From: CAZRAL01 sp964598005
Lineage (GTDB): Bacteria > Pseudomonadota > Gammaproteobacteria > Burkholderiales > Usitatibacteraceae
Assembly (NCBI GenBank): GCA_964598005.1
Contig: CAZRAL010000011.1
Span: 1-62,359, forward strand
DNA length: 62,359 nt
Direction: 5' to 3'
Shown here: in pieces, positions 35,796 through 46,166 of the stretch
Position numbering within the stretch: the first letter of the stretch is position 1
Layout: each line of letters begins with the position of its first letter
Notes under the pieces: generated by a model
Told to the model about the DNA's origin: nothing
What the model saw: only the letters and a program-made list of their open reading frames with translations
The model's database searches: none
Program-made: the position numbers and the translations under genes

Positions 35796-37031
35796 TTACC
35801 ACCAGGCTTCAACCTGAAAGCCATAAGTGGTACCCGATGTACCGGAGCCATATTTGCTGCCCGCCACGCCGCCCCATCCATCACGGGCTGCAGCGTTCCA
35901 TTTGGCGTGGGTCATAAACACACGGATTTCCGGGCGAGTCCAGAAACCACGGCCTGCAACGATGGTCGGAGCAATGGTGAATTTATTGAGCTTACGATTC
36001 GTTCCATCGGTAGGTTTGACTTGGTCATGACCGTATTCAAACTGGACTTTGAAGTAATCGCCCAGATGCCAGACCGGTCTTACGCCAAAGGAAAGCCACT
36101 TGTAGTTGTCCTTCTGGTTTTGATAGACCAGTGTGGCCATGCCGGAAAACTCTTTCGAGGTTTGCCATTGCAGCATTTCGACGATACGGTAGGTTTTGTT
36201 TCTCGTTCCTGAACCGGGATCGGGATAGCCCCAAGCCATGTTGCGTGCCGAGCCGTCAGCATACTGAAAGGCCAGTTTGTTGAATCCACCGAATACCCCA
36301 CCCTGAAAATGCTGTACGGTAAAAGCTTTACCTTTATTGTCCTTGTCATTGTTCGACGTATCCGCTGTATTGAACTGTACACCGACTTCCAGGTTGCCGC
36401 CTTCGTTGAACGGGATGCCGCCAAAGCGGAAATCGTGACGGGTCACGCCAATGTCGTTGTCCTTGGGCAGAACGTTATTACCACCATCTTTCTGGCTGTT
36501 GCGGAACAGGCCATAGCTGAATGTCACCGCGTCGTTGACTTTGACGTCTTCGATGCCGAGACCATAGCCCGACGTATCCCAGTAATAGAAGTCGGTAATA
36601 TGCACGTCATGGCGCTTGTAGAAACGTTTGCCTGCCCAGATCGTTCCGCTATTGGCAAACGGCAGGTTCTTAGCTTCGAACCAGTTCTCACGTAATGCAA
36701 ACTGCCGGTCGTTTTGGTTCAGGTTCTCAAAGTCTTGCTGGTTGCCGTAGGGGGCAACGTAAGCCAGCTTGCCGTGGTAATTGAATTTCACGCCATCCTT
36801 GCCTTCGAACAATTCATGATCAAACCCCAACTCCGCATAAGTTTCGCACTCGTTACCCAAGCGATATTTGGAATAGGCGCCGGGCAACTGGAAGCAAACC
36901 AGGTTGCCATCCTTGTTGTTCGATCCTGCCCCTGAACGCAGATAGCCATGGAAATCCAGGGCCTGGGCAGCTGGAATCAACGTGGCCAGTGCTGCGGCCA
37001 GTGGTAGCATTTTAAACATTTTTTTTTGCAT
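35796..37031 (-). CDS. lamB: Maltoporin-type outer-membrane channel
   Basis: A 411-residue LamB-family 18-strand porin for maltodextrin diffusion. The signal peptide (about 1-24, PLAAALATLIPAAQA) is followed by LDFHGYLRSGAG, the standard mature start. WAGKRFYKRHDVHITDFYYWDTSGYGLGIEDV is a family landmark, and the C-terminus ends in aromatic W (VEAWW), as required for Bam insertion. AGGAG precedes ATG. Codons 2-5 include nine A in a row. It faces the PUD gene across a shared terminator and completes the uptake route. Confidence 0.94.
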   Translation of the reverse strand: MQKKMFKMLPLAAALATLIPAAQALDFHGYLRSGAGSNNKDGNLVCFQLPGAYSKYRLGNECETYAELGFDHELFEGKDGVKFNYHGKLAYVAPYGNQQDFENLNQNDRQFALRENWFEAKNLPFANSGTIWAGKRFYKRHDVHITDFYYWDTSGYGLGIEDVKVNDAVTFSYGLFRNSQKDGGNNVLPKDNDIGVTRHDFRFGGIPFNEGGNLEVGVQFNTADTSNNDKDNKGKAFTVQHFQGGVFGGFNKLAFQYADGSARNMAWGYPDPGSGTRNKTYRIVEMLQWQTSKEFSGMATLVYQNQKDNYKWLSFGVRPVWHLGDYFKVQFEYGHDQVKPTDGTNRKLNKFTIAPTIVAGRGFWTRPEIRVFMTHAKWNAAARDGWGGVAGSKYGSGTSGTTYGFQVEAWW

Positions 37032-37062
37032 GTTTTCTCCTAGGATTTAACAAAAATTACGC

Positions 37063-37076
37063 CCATCGGCCGATGG
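37063..37076. promoter_or_regulatory. Perfect palindrome upstream of lamB
   Basis: CCATCGGCCGATGG, a 14-base perfect palindrome centred 39 bases before the lamB ATG. A LacI-type operator (central CG step) or an mRNA hairpin are both possible. No second copy was seen upstream of malK, so a shared maltose regulator is not supported. Confidence 0.3.
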
Positions 37077-37144
37077 AACGCAACATCTTTGGCACAACCT
37101 GAGCTTTTTCTCCCATGTCACGCCAATCTTTTCAAAAATGCAGG

Positions 37145-38071
37145 CTAGTCACCTCCATTTCTGCTTGTTCTTTTAGCAACAAGTATACGTTTTGCGTGGA
37201 CGAGATTATCCAGTAAATCCGGCCCGCGCGCCAGTGCTACGCCGACTGCCAGCACATCGATCAAGGCCAGATGCAAAATCCGCGAGGTCATGGGCGCATA
37301 AATATCCGGGTCTTCCCCCGCATCCGCAGCTAAAACAACGCTGGCAATGCCTGCCAACGGTGAGCCCGGCGCGGTGATTGCCACCACTTTGGCGCCCCGT
37401 TCTAGCGCCAGTTCAACGCTTTGCAGCAAGTCCAGGGTACGGCCACTCCACGAAATAGCCACCACCACCGATTTTGCATCCAGCGTCGTCGCCGCTATAT
37501 TGTGAACGTGTGAATCGCTGTAGGCGGCTGTCGGCACACCCAATTGCAGAAATTTATGCTGTGCATCCATCGCAGCAATGCCGGAATTGCCGAGTCCGTA
37601 AAATTCAATGCGGTTGGCTTTCACCAACGCCTCGATAGCTTGATTCAAGGTTTGTGGATCGATCTGATTGCGTGTCTGCAAAAGCATGGCTACATGACGA
37701 TCGAATATTTTGGCCGCCACTTCGGCTGTCGAATCCATCGGCGTGACATCGCTGTGAATAAAGGGGATACCCGTCGCCAGCGTTTGAATCAGCTTTAGTT
37801 TGAAGTCTTTGTACCCCGCACAACCGATTGCAGTGCAAAACCGTGCCACAGTGGGTTGGCTGACACCCGACAAAGCCGCCATGGCACCGATGGACAAACG
37901 GATCACAGAATTAGGCTGCGCCAGGATGGATTTAGCTACCTGCGCCTCCGAGTTACGCATACGCGGCAACATGAACTCGATGCGCGCCAGGATTCCAGCA
38001 TTGGCTATTTGTCGTGTTGTACTGCCTTTTTTTGCCGTAGTTTGCTGCGCTTCAACGTAATCACGCTTCAT
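37145..38071 (-). CDS. hexR: HexR, RpiR/MurR-family regulator of glucose catabolism
   Basis: A 308-residue regulator. The N-terminal RpiR helix-turn-helix (about 30-105) contains SIGAMAALSGVSQPTVARFCTAIGCAGYKDFKLKL. The C-terminal SIS domain (about 145-285) has YGLGNSGIAAMDAQHK and VVVAISWSGRTLDLL, which bind a sugar phosphate; in Pseudomonas HexR this is KDPG. The gene overlaps glk by four bases and lies in the zwf-pgl-glk operon, matching the known HexR context. Likely targets are the zwf/edd region and, by motif, glgP/malK. Confidence 0.93.
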   Translation of the reverse strand: MKRDYVEAQQTTAKKGSTTRQIANAGILARIEFMLPRMRNSEAQVAKSILAQPNSVIRLSIGAMAALSGVSQPTVARFCTAIGCAGYKDFKLKLIQTLATGIPFIHSDVTPMDSTAEVAAKIFDRHVAMLLQTRNQIDPQTLNQAIEALVKANRIEFYGLGNSGIAAMDAQHKFLQLGVPTAAYSDSHVHNIAATTLDAKSVVVAISWSGRTLDLLQSVELALERGAKVVAITAPGSPLAGIASVVLAADAGEDPDIYAPMTSRILHLALIDVLAVGVALARGPDLLDNLVHAKRILVAKRTSRNGGD

Positions 38072-39051
38072 GCGGTGGCCTCTTTTTGCAACGAGCTCAA
38101 TGGGCTTATGGCCGCTCGCAATCCAATAAGGGCGGGGTAGGGAGACAGGATGACCGCTGTCGGTATGGCTTTCAAATAGGCAGAAAAACGCCCTTTTTCC
38201 TCGAAGCGCTGACGAAATTGCGAGGCTTCAAACAAGGGCAGTATCTTTAATACGATCCCACCGCCGATAAATACCCCCGCACGCGCGCCGAAAACCAAAG
38301 CCACATTGCTGGCTACTGTACCCAGCATGGCGCAAAAAGTGTTGATGACCTGACGACTCAAAGCATCACTTCCCGCGAGGGCACGTTCGCCGATATCTGA
38401 AGCCGTCATATCCGGTTCGGCCGGATGACCCTTTACCTGCGCCACCGCACGATAGAGCAAAGGTAGCCCAATTCCCGAAAGCAGGCGTTCGGCAGAGACA
38501 TGCGCCTGCTCTTGCCACGCTGCTTTGAGTACTTCGGCCTCAAATGCATTAGCAGGGGAAAAGGACATATGCCCGCCCTCGCCCGCAACGGGCACCCAGC
38601 CCTTCGTTCCATCTGGCACCAGGGCCGCGACCCCCAAGCCCGTTCCCGGGCCCAAAGCCACCATCGGCGCATTGGCCATCGACGCACCACCGCCGATTTG
38701 CTTGTATTCACTAGACACAAGATAGGGCAAGGCGCGAGCAACAGCTTCAAAATCATTGATGACCAGCAGTTGTTTAAGTCCCAACGCCGATTGGGTAGCA
38801 GTCTGTGAGAATGACCACGCACTATTAGTCAGGTGAACGGCATCACCTGAAACGGGCGTCGCCACCGCAAAGGCGGCGGATGCTGGGGATGTTTCGCCAA
38901 TTTCTTTCCAGTAAGCGCGCACGGCCTCCACGGGGCCGGGGAAATCAGCACAATTGTATTGGCGGATACTCTCTACACGCAGTCCTTCTACTCCTGTCAT
39001 GGCCAGCCGGATGTTTGTTCCCCCTATGTCTGCCACGACCCCGGTATCCAT
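38068..39051 (-). CDS. glk: Glucokinase
   Basis: A 327-residue Glk-type (non-ROK) glucokinase, phosphorylating glucose with ATP. The phosphate loop VVADIGGTNIRLAM lies at the N-terminus. Further landmarks are LLVINDFEAVARALPYL with the catalytic Asp, LGPGTGLGVAALV, GEGGHMSFSP and FGARAGVFIGGGIVLKILP. ATG at 39051 has GGAG 8 bases upstream; a frame extending to 39210 reaches into pgl and lacks family similarity. It consumes glucose released by malQ and the amylases. Confidence 0.95.
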   Translation of the reverse strand: MDTGVVADIGGTNIRLAMTGVEGLRVESIRQYNCADFPGPVEAVRAYWKEIGETSPASAAFAVATPVSGDAVHLTNSAWSFSQTATQSALGLKQLLVINDFEAVARALPYLVSSEYKQIGGGASMANAPMVALGPGTGLGVAALVPDGTKGWVPVAGEGGHMSFSPANAFEAEVLKAAWQEQAHVSAERLLSGIGLPLLYRAVAQVKGHPAEPDMTASDIGERALAGSDALSRQVINTFCAMLGTVASNVALVFGARAGVFIGGGIVLKILPLFEASQFRQRFEEKGRFSAYLKAIPTAVILSPYPALIGLRAAISPLSSLQKEATA

Positions 39052-39074
39052 CTCGTTATCTCCGCTTGATCCGC

Positions 39075-39767
39075 CTAGGCGGTCCAGAAAACGTCTATGG
39101 AATGGGGGGTGACCGCCAGCGTGTTGACGGGCCATTTTTTTGCATCCCTGGCAGTGATTGCCTGCTCGAGGATCGCCATTTTTCGCTCGCCTTTGAAATG
39201 AACAATGCAATGACGGTGTTGCATTAACTCATTGAAGGTAAGGCTCATGCGCGGTACGGGCGAATTGGCTGGCTTGGTGCCCAGGCAGCGTGACAAATTG
39301 GCAGGCGATAACCCTTCCGCTGTTTCAGGGGCATCGGAAAATAGCGATGCGAAATGACCATCCTCCCCCATGCCCAGCAGCACGCAATCATAAGGGTGGG
39401 CAATCGAAGCCAGCGATTGGGCCACTTCTGCCGCCGCCCGATGCGGGGTGGGCATTGCGGTTTTAAGCGGAACAAAAGTCGCTGCCGCCGCACGCCCCTT
39501 CAGCAACAACCGGCGCACCATCCCTTCATTACTGGCTGTATCGGTGGGGTCCACCCAGCGTTCGTCCGACAGCGTGACGGTTACTGATTTCCAGTCAAGG
39601 GCAGTTTCAGCAAGGAATGGCAAGTAAAGCAGCGGTGTGGTACCGCCCGGAACCACCAGGCTGGCGCAGCCGCGCGACGCAATACCGGCCTGCAGTGCCG
39701 CTGTCACTGTTTCCACGACTGCGGTAGCCAGCGCGGCATCGGAATCAAAGTGGCGAATATTCAGCAT
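39075..39767 (-). CDS. pgl: 6-phosphogluconolactonase
   Basis: A 230-residue DevB-type lactonase hydrolysing 6-phosphoglucono-lactone. Family marks: LVVPGGTTPLLYL, VTVTLSDERWVDPTDTASNEGMVRRLL, YDCVLLGMGEDGHFASLFSDAP and MSLTFNELMQ. It lies 7 bases after zwf and 23 before glk in the oxidative Entner-Doudoroff branch. Confidence 0.95.
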   Translation of the reverse strand: MLNIRHFDSDAALATAVVETVTAALQAGIASRGCASLVVPGGTTPLLYLPFLAETALDWKSVTVTLSDERWVDPTDTASNEGMVRRLLLKGRAAAATFVPLKTAMPTPHRAAAEVAQSLASIAHPYDCVLLGMGEDGHFASLFSDAPETAEGLSPANLSRCLGTKPANSPVPRMSLTFNELMQHRHCIVHFKGERKMAILEQAITARDAKKWPVNTLAVTPHSIDVFWTA

Positions 39768-39774
39768 AAATAGT

Positions 39775-41250
39775 TTAACTTTCCTCGTGCCAGCTCAACC
39801 CGTCGCGGCCGATCAACGCACTGGAAGCAGCAGGCCCCCAGGTCCCCGCGGTATAGGCTTTGGGCCGTTCGGGGAATTCACCCCAGGCGTGCAGAATCGG
39901 CTCCATCCAGCACCAGGCCGCATCCAGTTCATCACGGCGCATGAACAGGGTCAGATTGCCGCGCAGCACATCGAGCAGCAGCCGCTCGTAGGCATCCAGT
40001 CTGCGGGCTTTAAAGGTATCGGAAAAATCCAGGTTGAGATTGATGGGTGCCAGACGCATTCCGTCGCCAGGCGTTTTCGCTAGCAGGTGCAGCGTCAGGC
40101 CATCGTCGGGTTGCAGCCGAATCACCAACCGGTTGTTAAGTGTCTGACTGCCAGACTGATCGAAAATATAATGCGGAACCGGACGAAAATTAATCACGAT
40201 CTCCGCGCGCCGTTCCTGCATGCGTTTGCCGGTACGCAAATAAAACGGTACCCCCGCCCAACGCCAGTTGGCAAGCTCTGCTTTAATGGCCACAAACGTT
40301 TCGGTATGGCTCTGTACGTCGATTCCGGGTTCATCCAGATAACCTGGCACCGGCATGCCGCCGACTGCGCCAGCCTGATATTGGCCGCGTACAGTTCGAC
40401 TTAACACATCAGGAAAAGCAAACGTTTTTAGTGACCGCAAAACCTGCAGTTTTTCATCGCGTATGGCATTGGGATTCAGCGAAGCGGGCGGCTCCATCGC
40501 CGTAATGCACAGCAGTTGTAATAAATGGTTTTGCATCATATCGCGCAGCGCACCGGTGCGATCATAGAAATTTCCGCGATTCTCCACCCCGACTGTTTCG
40601 GCGATGGTAATCTGCACGTCGCGCACCCAGTTGCGTGACCATAACGGCTCGAAAAGCGCGTTGCCAAAACGCAGCGCAAGTAAATTCTGGACCGTTTCTT
40701 TACCCAGATAATGATCGATACGATAGATTTGGCGTTCGGAAAAAATCGCGCCGACGGCTTCATTGATTTGCTGTGACGACGCCAGATCGTGCCCCAACGG
40801 CTTTTCCAGAACTATCCGGGAAGCAGGGGTTGCCAAACCTGCTGCGGCGAGGTGTTCGCAAATAGTCGTGAACAACGTTGGTGCCGTGGCCAGATAATAG
40901 ACGCGGACTTTTTCGCTATCGCTGCTTGCGGCGCCCAATTTTTTTGCAAGCGCAATAAAATGGTCAGGCTGGCCGGCATCGACAACTGCATAATCGATAA
41001 CTGACAAAAATGCCTCCCATTTGGCGGCCTCAAAGTCCACATCGGGAATAAAAGGCCGTACATGGGTTTCGATCCAATGCAAATAACCTTCGCGCACCAT
41101 GGCCTGTCGGGCGACGCCGATAATCCGTCCCGCTACGCCAAGATCGCCTTCGCGGACGCGATAATAAAGCGCAGGCAACAATTTGCGCATGGCCAAATCG
41201 CCCGTTCCACCAAACAGTACCAAATCAAATGGATGACGGATTGCTGTCAC
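39775..41250 (-). CDS. zwf: Glucose-6-phosphate dehydrogenase
   Basis: A 491-residue enzyme oxidising glucose-6-phosphate with NAD(P)+. The dinucleotide loop LFGGTGDLAMRKL is at the N-terminus and the active-site RIDHYLGKE motif follows at about 178-186, with C-terminal dehydrogenase domain through MEPILHAWGEFPERPKAYTAGTWGP. The start is GTG at 41250 with GGGAG 6 bases upstream. First gene of the zwf-pgl-glk-hexR operon; divergent from edd across 446 bases. Confidence 0.96.
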   Translation of the reverse strand: MTAIRHPFDLVLFGGTGDLAMRKLLPALYYRVREGDLGVAGRIIGVARQAMVREGYLHWIETHVRPFIPDVDFEAAKWEAFLSVIDYAVVDAGQPDHFIALAKKLGAASSDSEKVRVYYLATAPTLFTTICEHLAAAGLATPASRIVLEKPLGHDLASSQQINEAVGAIFSERQIYRIDHYLGKETVQNLLALRFGNALFEPLWSRNWVRDVQITIAETVGVENRGNFYDRTGALRDMMQNHLLQLLCITAMEPPASLNPNAIRDEKLQVLRSLKTFAFPDVLSRTVRGQYQAGAVGGMPVPGYLDEPGIDVQSHTETFVAIKAELANWRWAGVPFYLRTGKRMQERRAEIVINFRPVPHYIFDQSGSQTLNNRLVIRLQPDDGLTLHLLAKTPGDGMRLAPINLNLDFSDTFKARRLDAYERLLLDVLRGNLTLFMRRDELDAAWCWMEPILHAWGEFPERPKAYTAGTWGPAASSALIGRDGLSWHEES

Positions 41251-41283
41251 AATCTCTCCCGGCTTATTTATGTTTGTTTATAA

Positions 41284-41369
41284 CTGATGTTACGCACTGC
41301 AGAGGAGAAACATTTTTACCGGAAAAGCCATTTTCATAGGGAAGCCGCTTCGCCTGCGCGTAACATCAG
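41284..41369. repeat. Family A MITE-like element, copy A3 (86 bp)
   Basis: Perfect inverted ends CTGATGTTACGC and GCGTAACATCAG, bordered by a perfect 7-bp direct repeat TTTATAA (41277-41283 and 41370-41376). The interior CCGGAAAAGCCATTTTCATAGGG matches A2. It is inserted 33 bases upstream of the zwf GTG start, so it may affect zwf expression. Confidence 0.85.
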
Positions 41370-41376
41370 TTTATAA

Positions 41377-41696
41377 TTAATTTAGTAGCCAACGTTTTTC
41401 ACGTCTTTTCACATCTTTTTACCCAGCGCGTGACGGTAGCAAAAGAACAAATGAAAGTAAATGATGCTATTTTTTTATTTTCGATTTAAGGTTCGTATTT
41501 TGCCTATATTTTCCGATTCAACTTGCCAAAAATAAATAAATTTATTTAAATTCATAAAGTTAAAATAATTAATAGACTGCTGCCAGATTGAGACAGATTG
41601 TTGCGAATATGCAACTTGTAAGGCATGATGTAGTAAATCTACCGCGCTAATATTGTTAATTATAATTAATTTATTTAATTTTTCTCAATTTATTTA
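41377..41696. other. AT-rich divergent promoter region zwf/edd
   Basis: About 320 non-coding bases. They contain the HexR-like site at 41629-41643 and AT-only palindromes at 41533-41548 and 41656-41669 that are not distinctive in such composition. I could not place a convincing -35/-10 pair. There is no open reading frame worth calling. Confidence 0.6.
41629..41643. promoter_or_regulatory. Candidate HexR operator upstream of edd
   Basis: TGTAGTAAATCTACC, pairing in 9 of 10 arm bases, form TGTA-N7-TACC, 53 bases before the edd ATG. It shares TGTAGTA and CTAC with the palindrome at 26154-26168. HexR control of edd and zwf is established in Pseudomonas and Shewanella. Confidence 0.52.
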
Positions 41697-43529
<1,833 letters not shown>

Positions 43530-43796
43530 CTGACGTTACGCGCTGCTGTTGGAACCCCTTTTTCTGGAAAACAAATGTTACTGTTGCTTTGTTCAACAGC
43601 ACTTTACGGCATTAATTGTCTACGATCAGACCTCCCCCTTTGGAAAAGGGGGACCGAGGGGGATTGAAAATGTTTGTGTTGAGACCAACACTGTCAATCT
43701 CCCCTCCGCCCCTCTTTTTCAAAGAGGGGAACCCAAGCGAAAATCTTTTCACCCACTGGCTCTTTTACAGTCAAACTACTTTGTTTCTGCATATCA
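43530..43796. repeat. Family A MITE-like element, copy A4 (between edd and eda)
   Basis: The left end CTGACGTTACGCGC begins on the base after the edd TGA. The interior, read in reverse, follows copy A1 closely (GAAAAGATTTTCGCTTGGGTTCCCC, then GAGGGGCGGAGGGGAGATT, then CCCCCTCGG). The right end (TGCATATCAA) is a decayed version of TGCGTAACATCAG, and no 7-bp duplication is left. Strong hairpins CCCCCTTT/AAAGGGGG and CCCCTCTTT/AAAGAGGGG-like are present. Confidence 0.7.
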
Positions 43797-43805
43797 ACCC
43801 ATAAC

Positions 43806-44441
43806 ATGAACGCTATTGCTACCATCGATAACATTCTGCAAGCCTCGCCCGTCATTCCCGTGATTGTGATTGACGATCTTGAACACGCCGTACCCATGGC
43901 GCAAGCCCTGGTGGCGGGAGGCATCACCGTGCTCGAGGTAACCTTGCGTACACCAGTGGCATTGCAGGCGATTGAAAAAATTTCCCGTGCCGTTCCTGAA
44001 GCGATGACGGGTGCCGGCACACTCCTGAATGCGGGCGATTTTGCCCGCGCCCAATCGGCCGGCGCACGCTTTGCTGTTACGCCCGGATTGACCCCAGCGC
44101 TGGCAGAAGCATCTCAAAAAACTGGTTTGCCGCTATTGCCGGGCGCAATGACGCCATCTGAAATTATTGCAGCTCAGGAGTTGGGGTTTACACGGCTGAA
44201 ATTTTTCCCCGCTGTTTCGGCAGGCGGCATCGCGATGTTGCAATCTTTTGCCGGCCCTTTTAAAGACGTTTACTTTTGCCCCACCGGCGGTATTACCGAA
44301 GCCAGTGCCGCCTCGTTTTTGGCGCTGCCTAATGTACGCTGCGTAGGCGGAAGCTGGCTGGTAACCAAAGAGGCACTGGCTGCACGCGACTGGGCTGAAA
44401 TCGAAGCGCGCGCGCGCCGTGCCGTTGCGCTGAAGCGTTAG
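43806..44441 (+). CDS. eda: KDPG aldolase (2-keto-3-deoxy-6-phosphogluconate aldolase)
   Basis: A 211-residue class I aldolase splitting KDPG to pyruvate and glyceraldehyde-3-phosphate. Visible residues: Glu in VLEVTLRTPVALQAI, the Schiff-base lysine in RLKFFPAVSAGG and phosphate-binding PTGGI. It ends the Entner-Doudoroff branch begun by zwf. No ribosome site is seen before ATG, which follows the decayed end of element A4 by 9 bases; expression may depend on promoter activity or read-through in that element. Confidence 0.96.
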   Translation: MNAIATIDNILQASPVIPVIVIDDLEHAVPMAQALVAGGITVLEVTLRTPVALQAIEKISRAVPEAMTGAGTLLNAGDFARAQSAGARFAVTPGLTPALAEASQKTGLPLLPGAMTPSEIIAAQELGFTRLKFFPAVSAGGIAMLQSFAGPFKDVYFCPTGGITEASAASFLALPNVRCVGGSWLVTKEALAARDWAEIEARARRAVALKR

Positions 44442-44452
44442 AAAAATTCTTC

Positions 44453-45169
44453 ATGCTTCACTATCCTATTGTGTTGGTTACCGGCGCTTCACGCGGCCTT
44501 GGGGCCGCAATTGGCCGCGAACTTGCCGCGCGCGGCTACCGCATCATGCTGGCTGCGCGCGATGGGGAAAGTCTTGAAACGTTGGGCAACCAACTGCGTA
44601 CCCAACATGGCGACCGCATTGCATGGGATACGCTGGATCTACGTTCGCCAGAAAGTATTGCCCGCACCGTTGAAACCACGCTGCACCGCTTCGGGCAAAT
44701 CGATGCTTTGATCAACAACGCGGGTATCGGCACCTACAAGCCTTTTCTCGACTGGAATGAAACTGAAATTGCCGAGACGATTCAAGTCAACCTGACCGCG
44801 CCCATGCTGCTTGCGCGGCGTGTGTTGCCGGATATGATCGCGCGTCGTCATGGCATGATCGTCAACATCGCTTCTGATCTGGCCCGACGTTATTTGCCGC
44901 AGATGTCGCCCTATGTTGCTTCCAAAGCGGGCATGTTGGGTTTTTCGGGATCGTTGTTGCGCGAGGTAAAGTCCGCCAACGTCAAAGTCACCACGCTACT
45001 GCCCGGTATTATCGATACAAATTTCAATGGCTCTCGTGAAAATTCGCGCGAACGGACATGGGCGCTCGATGCAGGGCAAGTGGCTAAAGCGGTTGCCGAT
45101 TTACTGGAATTGCCTGAACACGTTATTTTTGACGAGGTTACGCTGCATCCCATGCAGCAAGATTTTTGA
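44453..45169 (+). CDS. Short-chain dehydrogenase/reductase
   Basis: A 238-residue classical SDR. The cofactor loop TGASRGLGAAIG, NNAGIG, catalytic Ser in IVNIASDLA and YxxxK as YVASKAG are all present. The basic residues after the Rossmann turn (AARDGE) hint at NADP(H). The substrate is unknown. It starts 11 bases after eda, so it probably belongs to the edd-eda transcript and may act on a sugar-derived carbonyl, though this is only context. A family B element starts on its stop codon. Confidence 0.9.
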   Translation: MLHYPIVLVTGASRGLGAAIGRELAARGYRIMLAARDGESLETLGNQLRTQHGDRIAWDTLDLRSPESIARTVETTLHRFGQIDALINNAGIGTYKPFLDWNETEIAETIQVNLTAPMLLARRVLPDMIARRHGMIVNIASDLARRYLPQMSPYVASKAGMLGFSGSLLREVKSANVKVTTLLPGIIDTNFNGSRENSRERTWALDAGQVAKAVADLLELPEHVIFDEVTLHPMQQDF

Positions 45170-45311
45170 GACTTCTTCGAAAGCTGCTGCGCTTGATATA
45201 ACGGCGTTGCATGGGGGCACAAAATCCTCATTTACTTCCTTGTAAACTCCGGTTTTTCGCCGCCATGTGCCTTGTTTTGTCTTCGCTCGCGACAGTTTCG
45301 AAAGAAGTCTA
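45169..45311. repeat. Family B structured element, copy B4 (about 142 bp)
   Basis: The left end AGACTTCTTCGAAAG begins at the last base of the SDR TGA stop; the right end CAGTTTCGAAAGAAGTCT is its inverse. Internal hairpin TTTAC (45231-45235) / GTAAA (45242-45246) and arm GGCACA (45216-45221) / TGTGCC (45266-45271). Reverse complement of B1 over most of its length. Confidence 0.75.
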
Positions 45312-45333
45312 ATTTACAATTTGTTTTTATTTT

Positions 45334-46164
45334 TCAGGACAGCAGACGATCCTGCGGAATAACTGCATTGGCTGCAAGGTCGGGCCGCAACCGCAATTGA
45401 TCGTAATAAGGCGTGAAATCGGGCGCTGTGGCATCGAACAATTCCTTGAAACTATCAATCACAAAATAAGTTTCCTGAAACGTATCGATCTTGTAGTTCG
45501 ATTGCATGACGCGCATCAGATCAAAGCGGATGCGATGGGGTTTAGGGCTTTCGATGCAATAAGGCAATTCTCCGCTCGATGACAGGATGCCTGCACCATA
45601 GGTGCGCAATCCTTTTGCCGTTTGTATCAGCCCGAATTCCACGGTATACCAATACAGGCGCGCCAGGTAATCGAGCGCATTGAGTCCCTTGGCCTTGACC
45701 CCGCCTTTGCCGTAGGCTTCCAGATAATCGGCGAATACCGGATTGAATAGCAGCGGTACATGCCCAAAAAAATCATGAAAAATATCGGGCTCGACGATGT
45801 AATCGAACTCCTCTGGCTTGCGCAACCATACGGTTACCGGAAAACGCCGGTTGGCCAAGTGTTCGAAGAATACATCGTCCGGCAACAATCCCGGCACGGC
45901 AACCAGCGTCCAGCGTGTGGCCGGGAAAAGTTTTCCGTTGATGTCCGTGAATCTCGGAATGCCCGCACCAAAATTTAATGTGCGCAAAATATCGATGAAT
46001 TCGTCGCAGGCATATTTCGGTATCAATACGGATTGGCGAGCATATAAACGTTTCCATAAATCCTGCTCGGCAGCCGAGTAGCGCGAATAGTCCTGCTCGA
46101 CCGTATAATCCGGTCGCATTTGCGAATAATCGCCGCGCAGGGGATGATCGGTTTGCCCAGCCAT
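45334..46164 (-). CDS. phhA: Phenylalanine 4-monooxygenase
   Basis: A 276-residue pterin-dependent hydroxylase converting phenylalanine to tyrosine. Iron ligands are visible as the two histidines in FHDFFGHVPLL and Glu in YWYTVEFGLI; RFTDINGKLFPATRWTLVAVPGL and GILSSSGELPYCI are bacterial-type landmarks. AAGGG lies 7 bases upstream. It is the last gene of the hppD-hmgA-fah-phhA operon and feeds tyrosine into it. No pterin carbinolamine dehydratase (phhB) adjoins it. Confidence 0.95.
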   Translation of the reverse strand: MAGQTDHPLRGDYSQMRPDYTVEQDYSRYSAAEQDLWKRLYARQSVLIPKYACDEFIDILRTLNFGAGIPRFTDINGKLFPATRWTLVAVPGLLPDDVFFEHLANRRFPVTVWLRKPEEFDYIVEPDIFHDFFGHVPLLFNPVFADYLEAYGKGGVKAKGLNALDYLARLYWYTVEFGLIQTAKGLRTYGAGILSSSGELPYCIESPKPHRIRFDLMRVMQSNYKIDTFQETYFVIDSFKELFDATAPDFTPYYDQLRLRPDLAANAVIPQDRLLS

Positions 46165-46166
46165 AT

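Noticed and set aside
41533..41669. Perfect AT-only palindromes upstream of edd (41533-41548 and 41656-41669)
   Set aside because: They lie in very AT-rich sequence where such palindromes arise by chance, and they do not match the TGTA-N7-TACA form or recur at other promoters.
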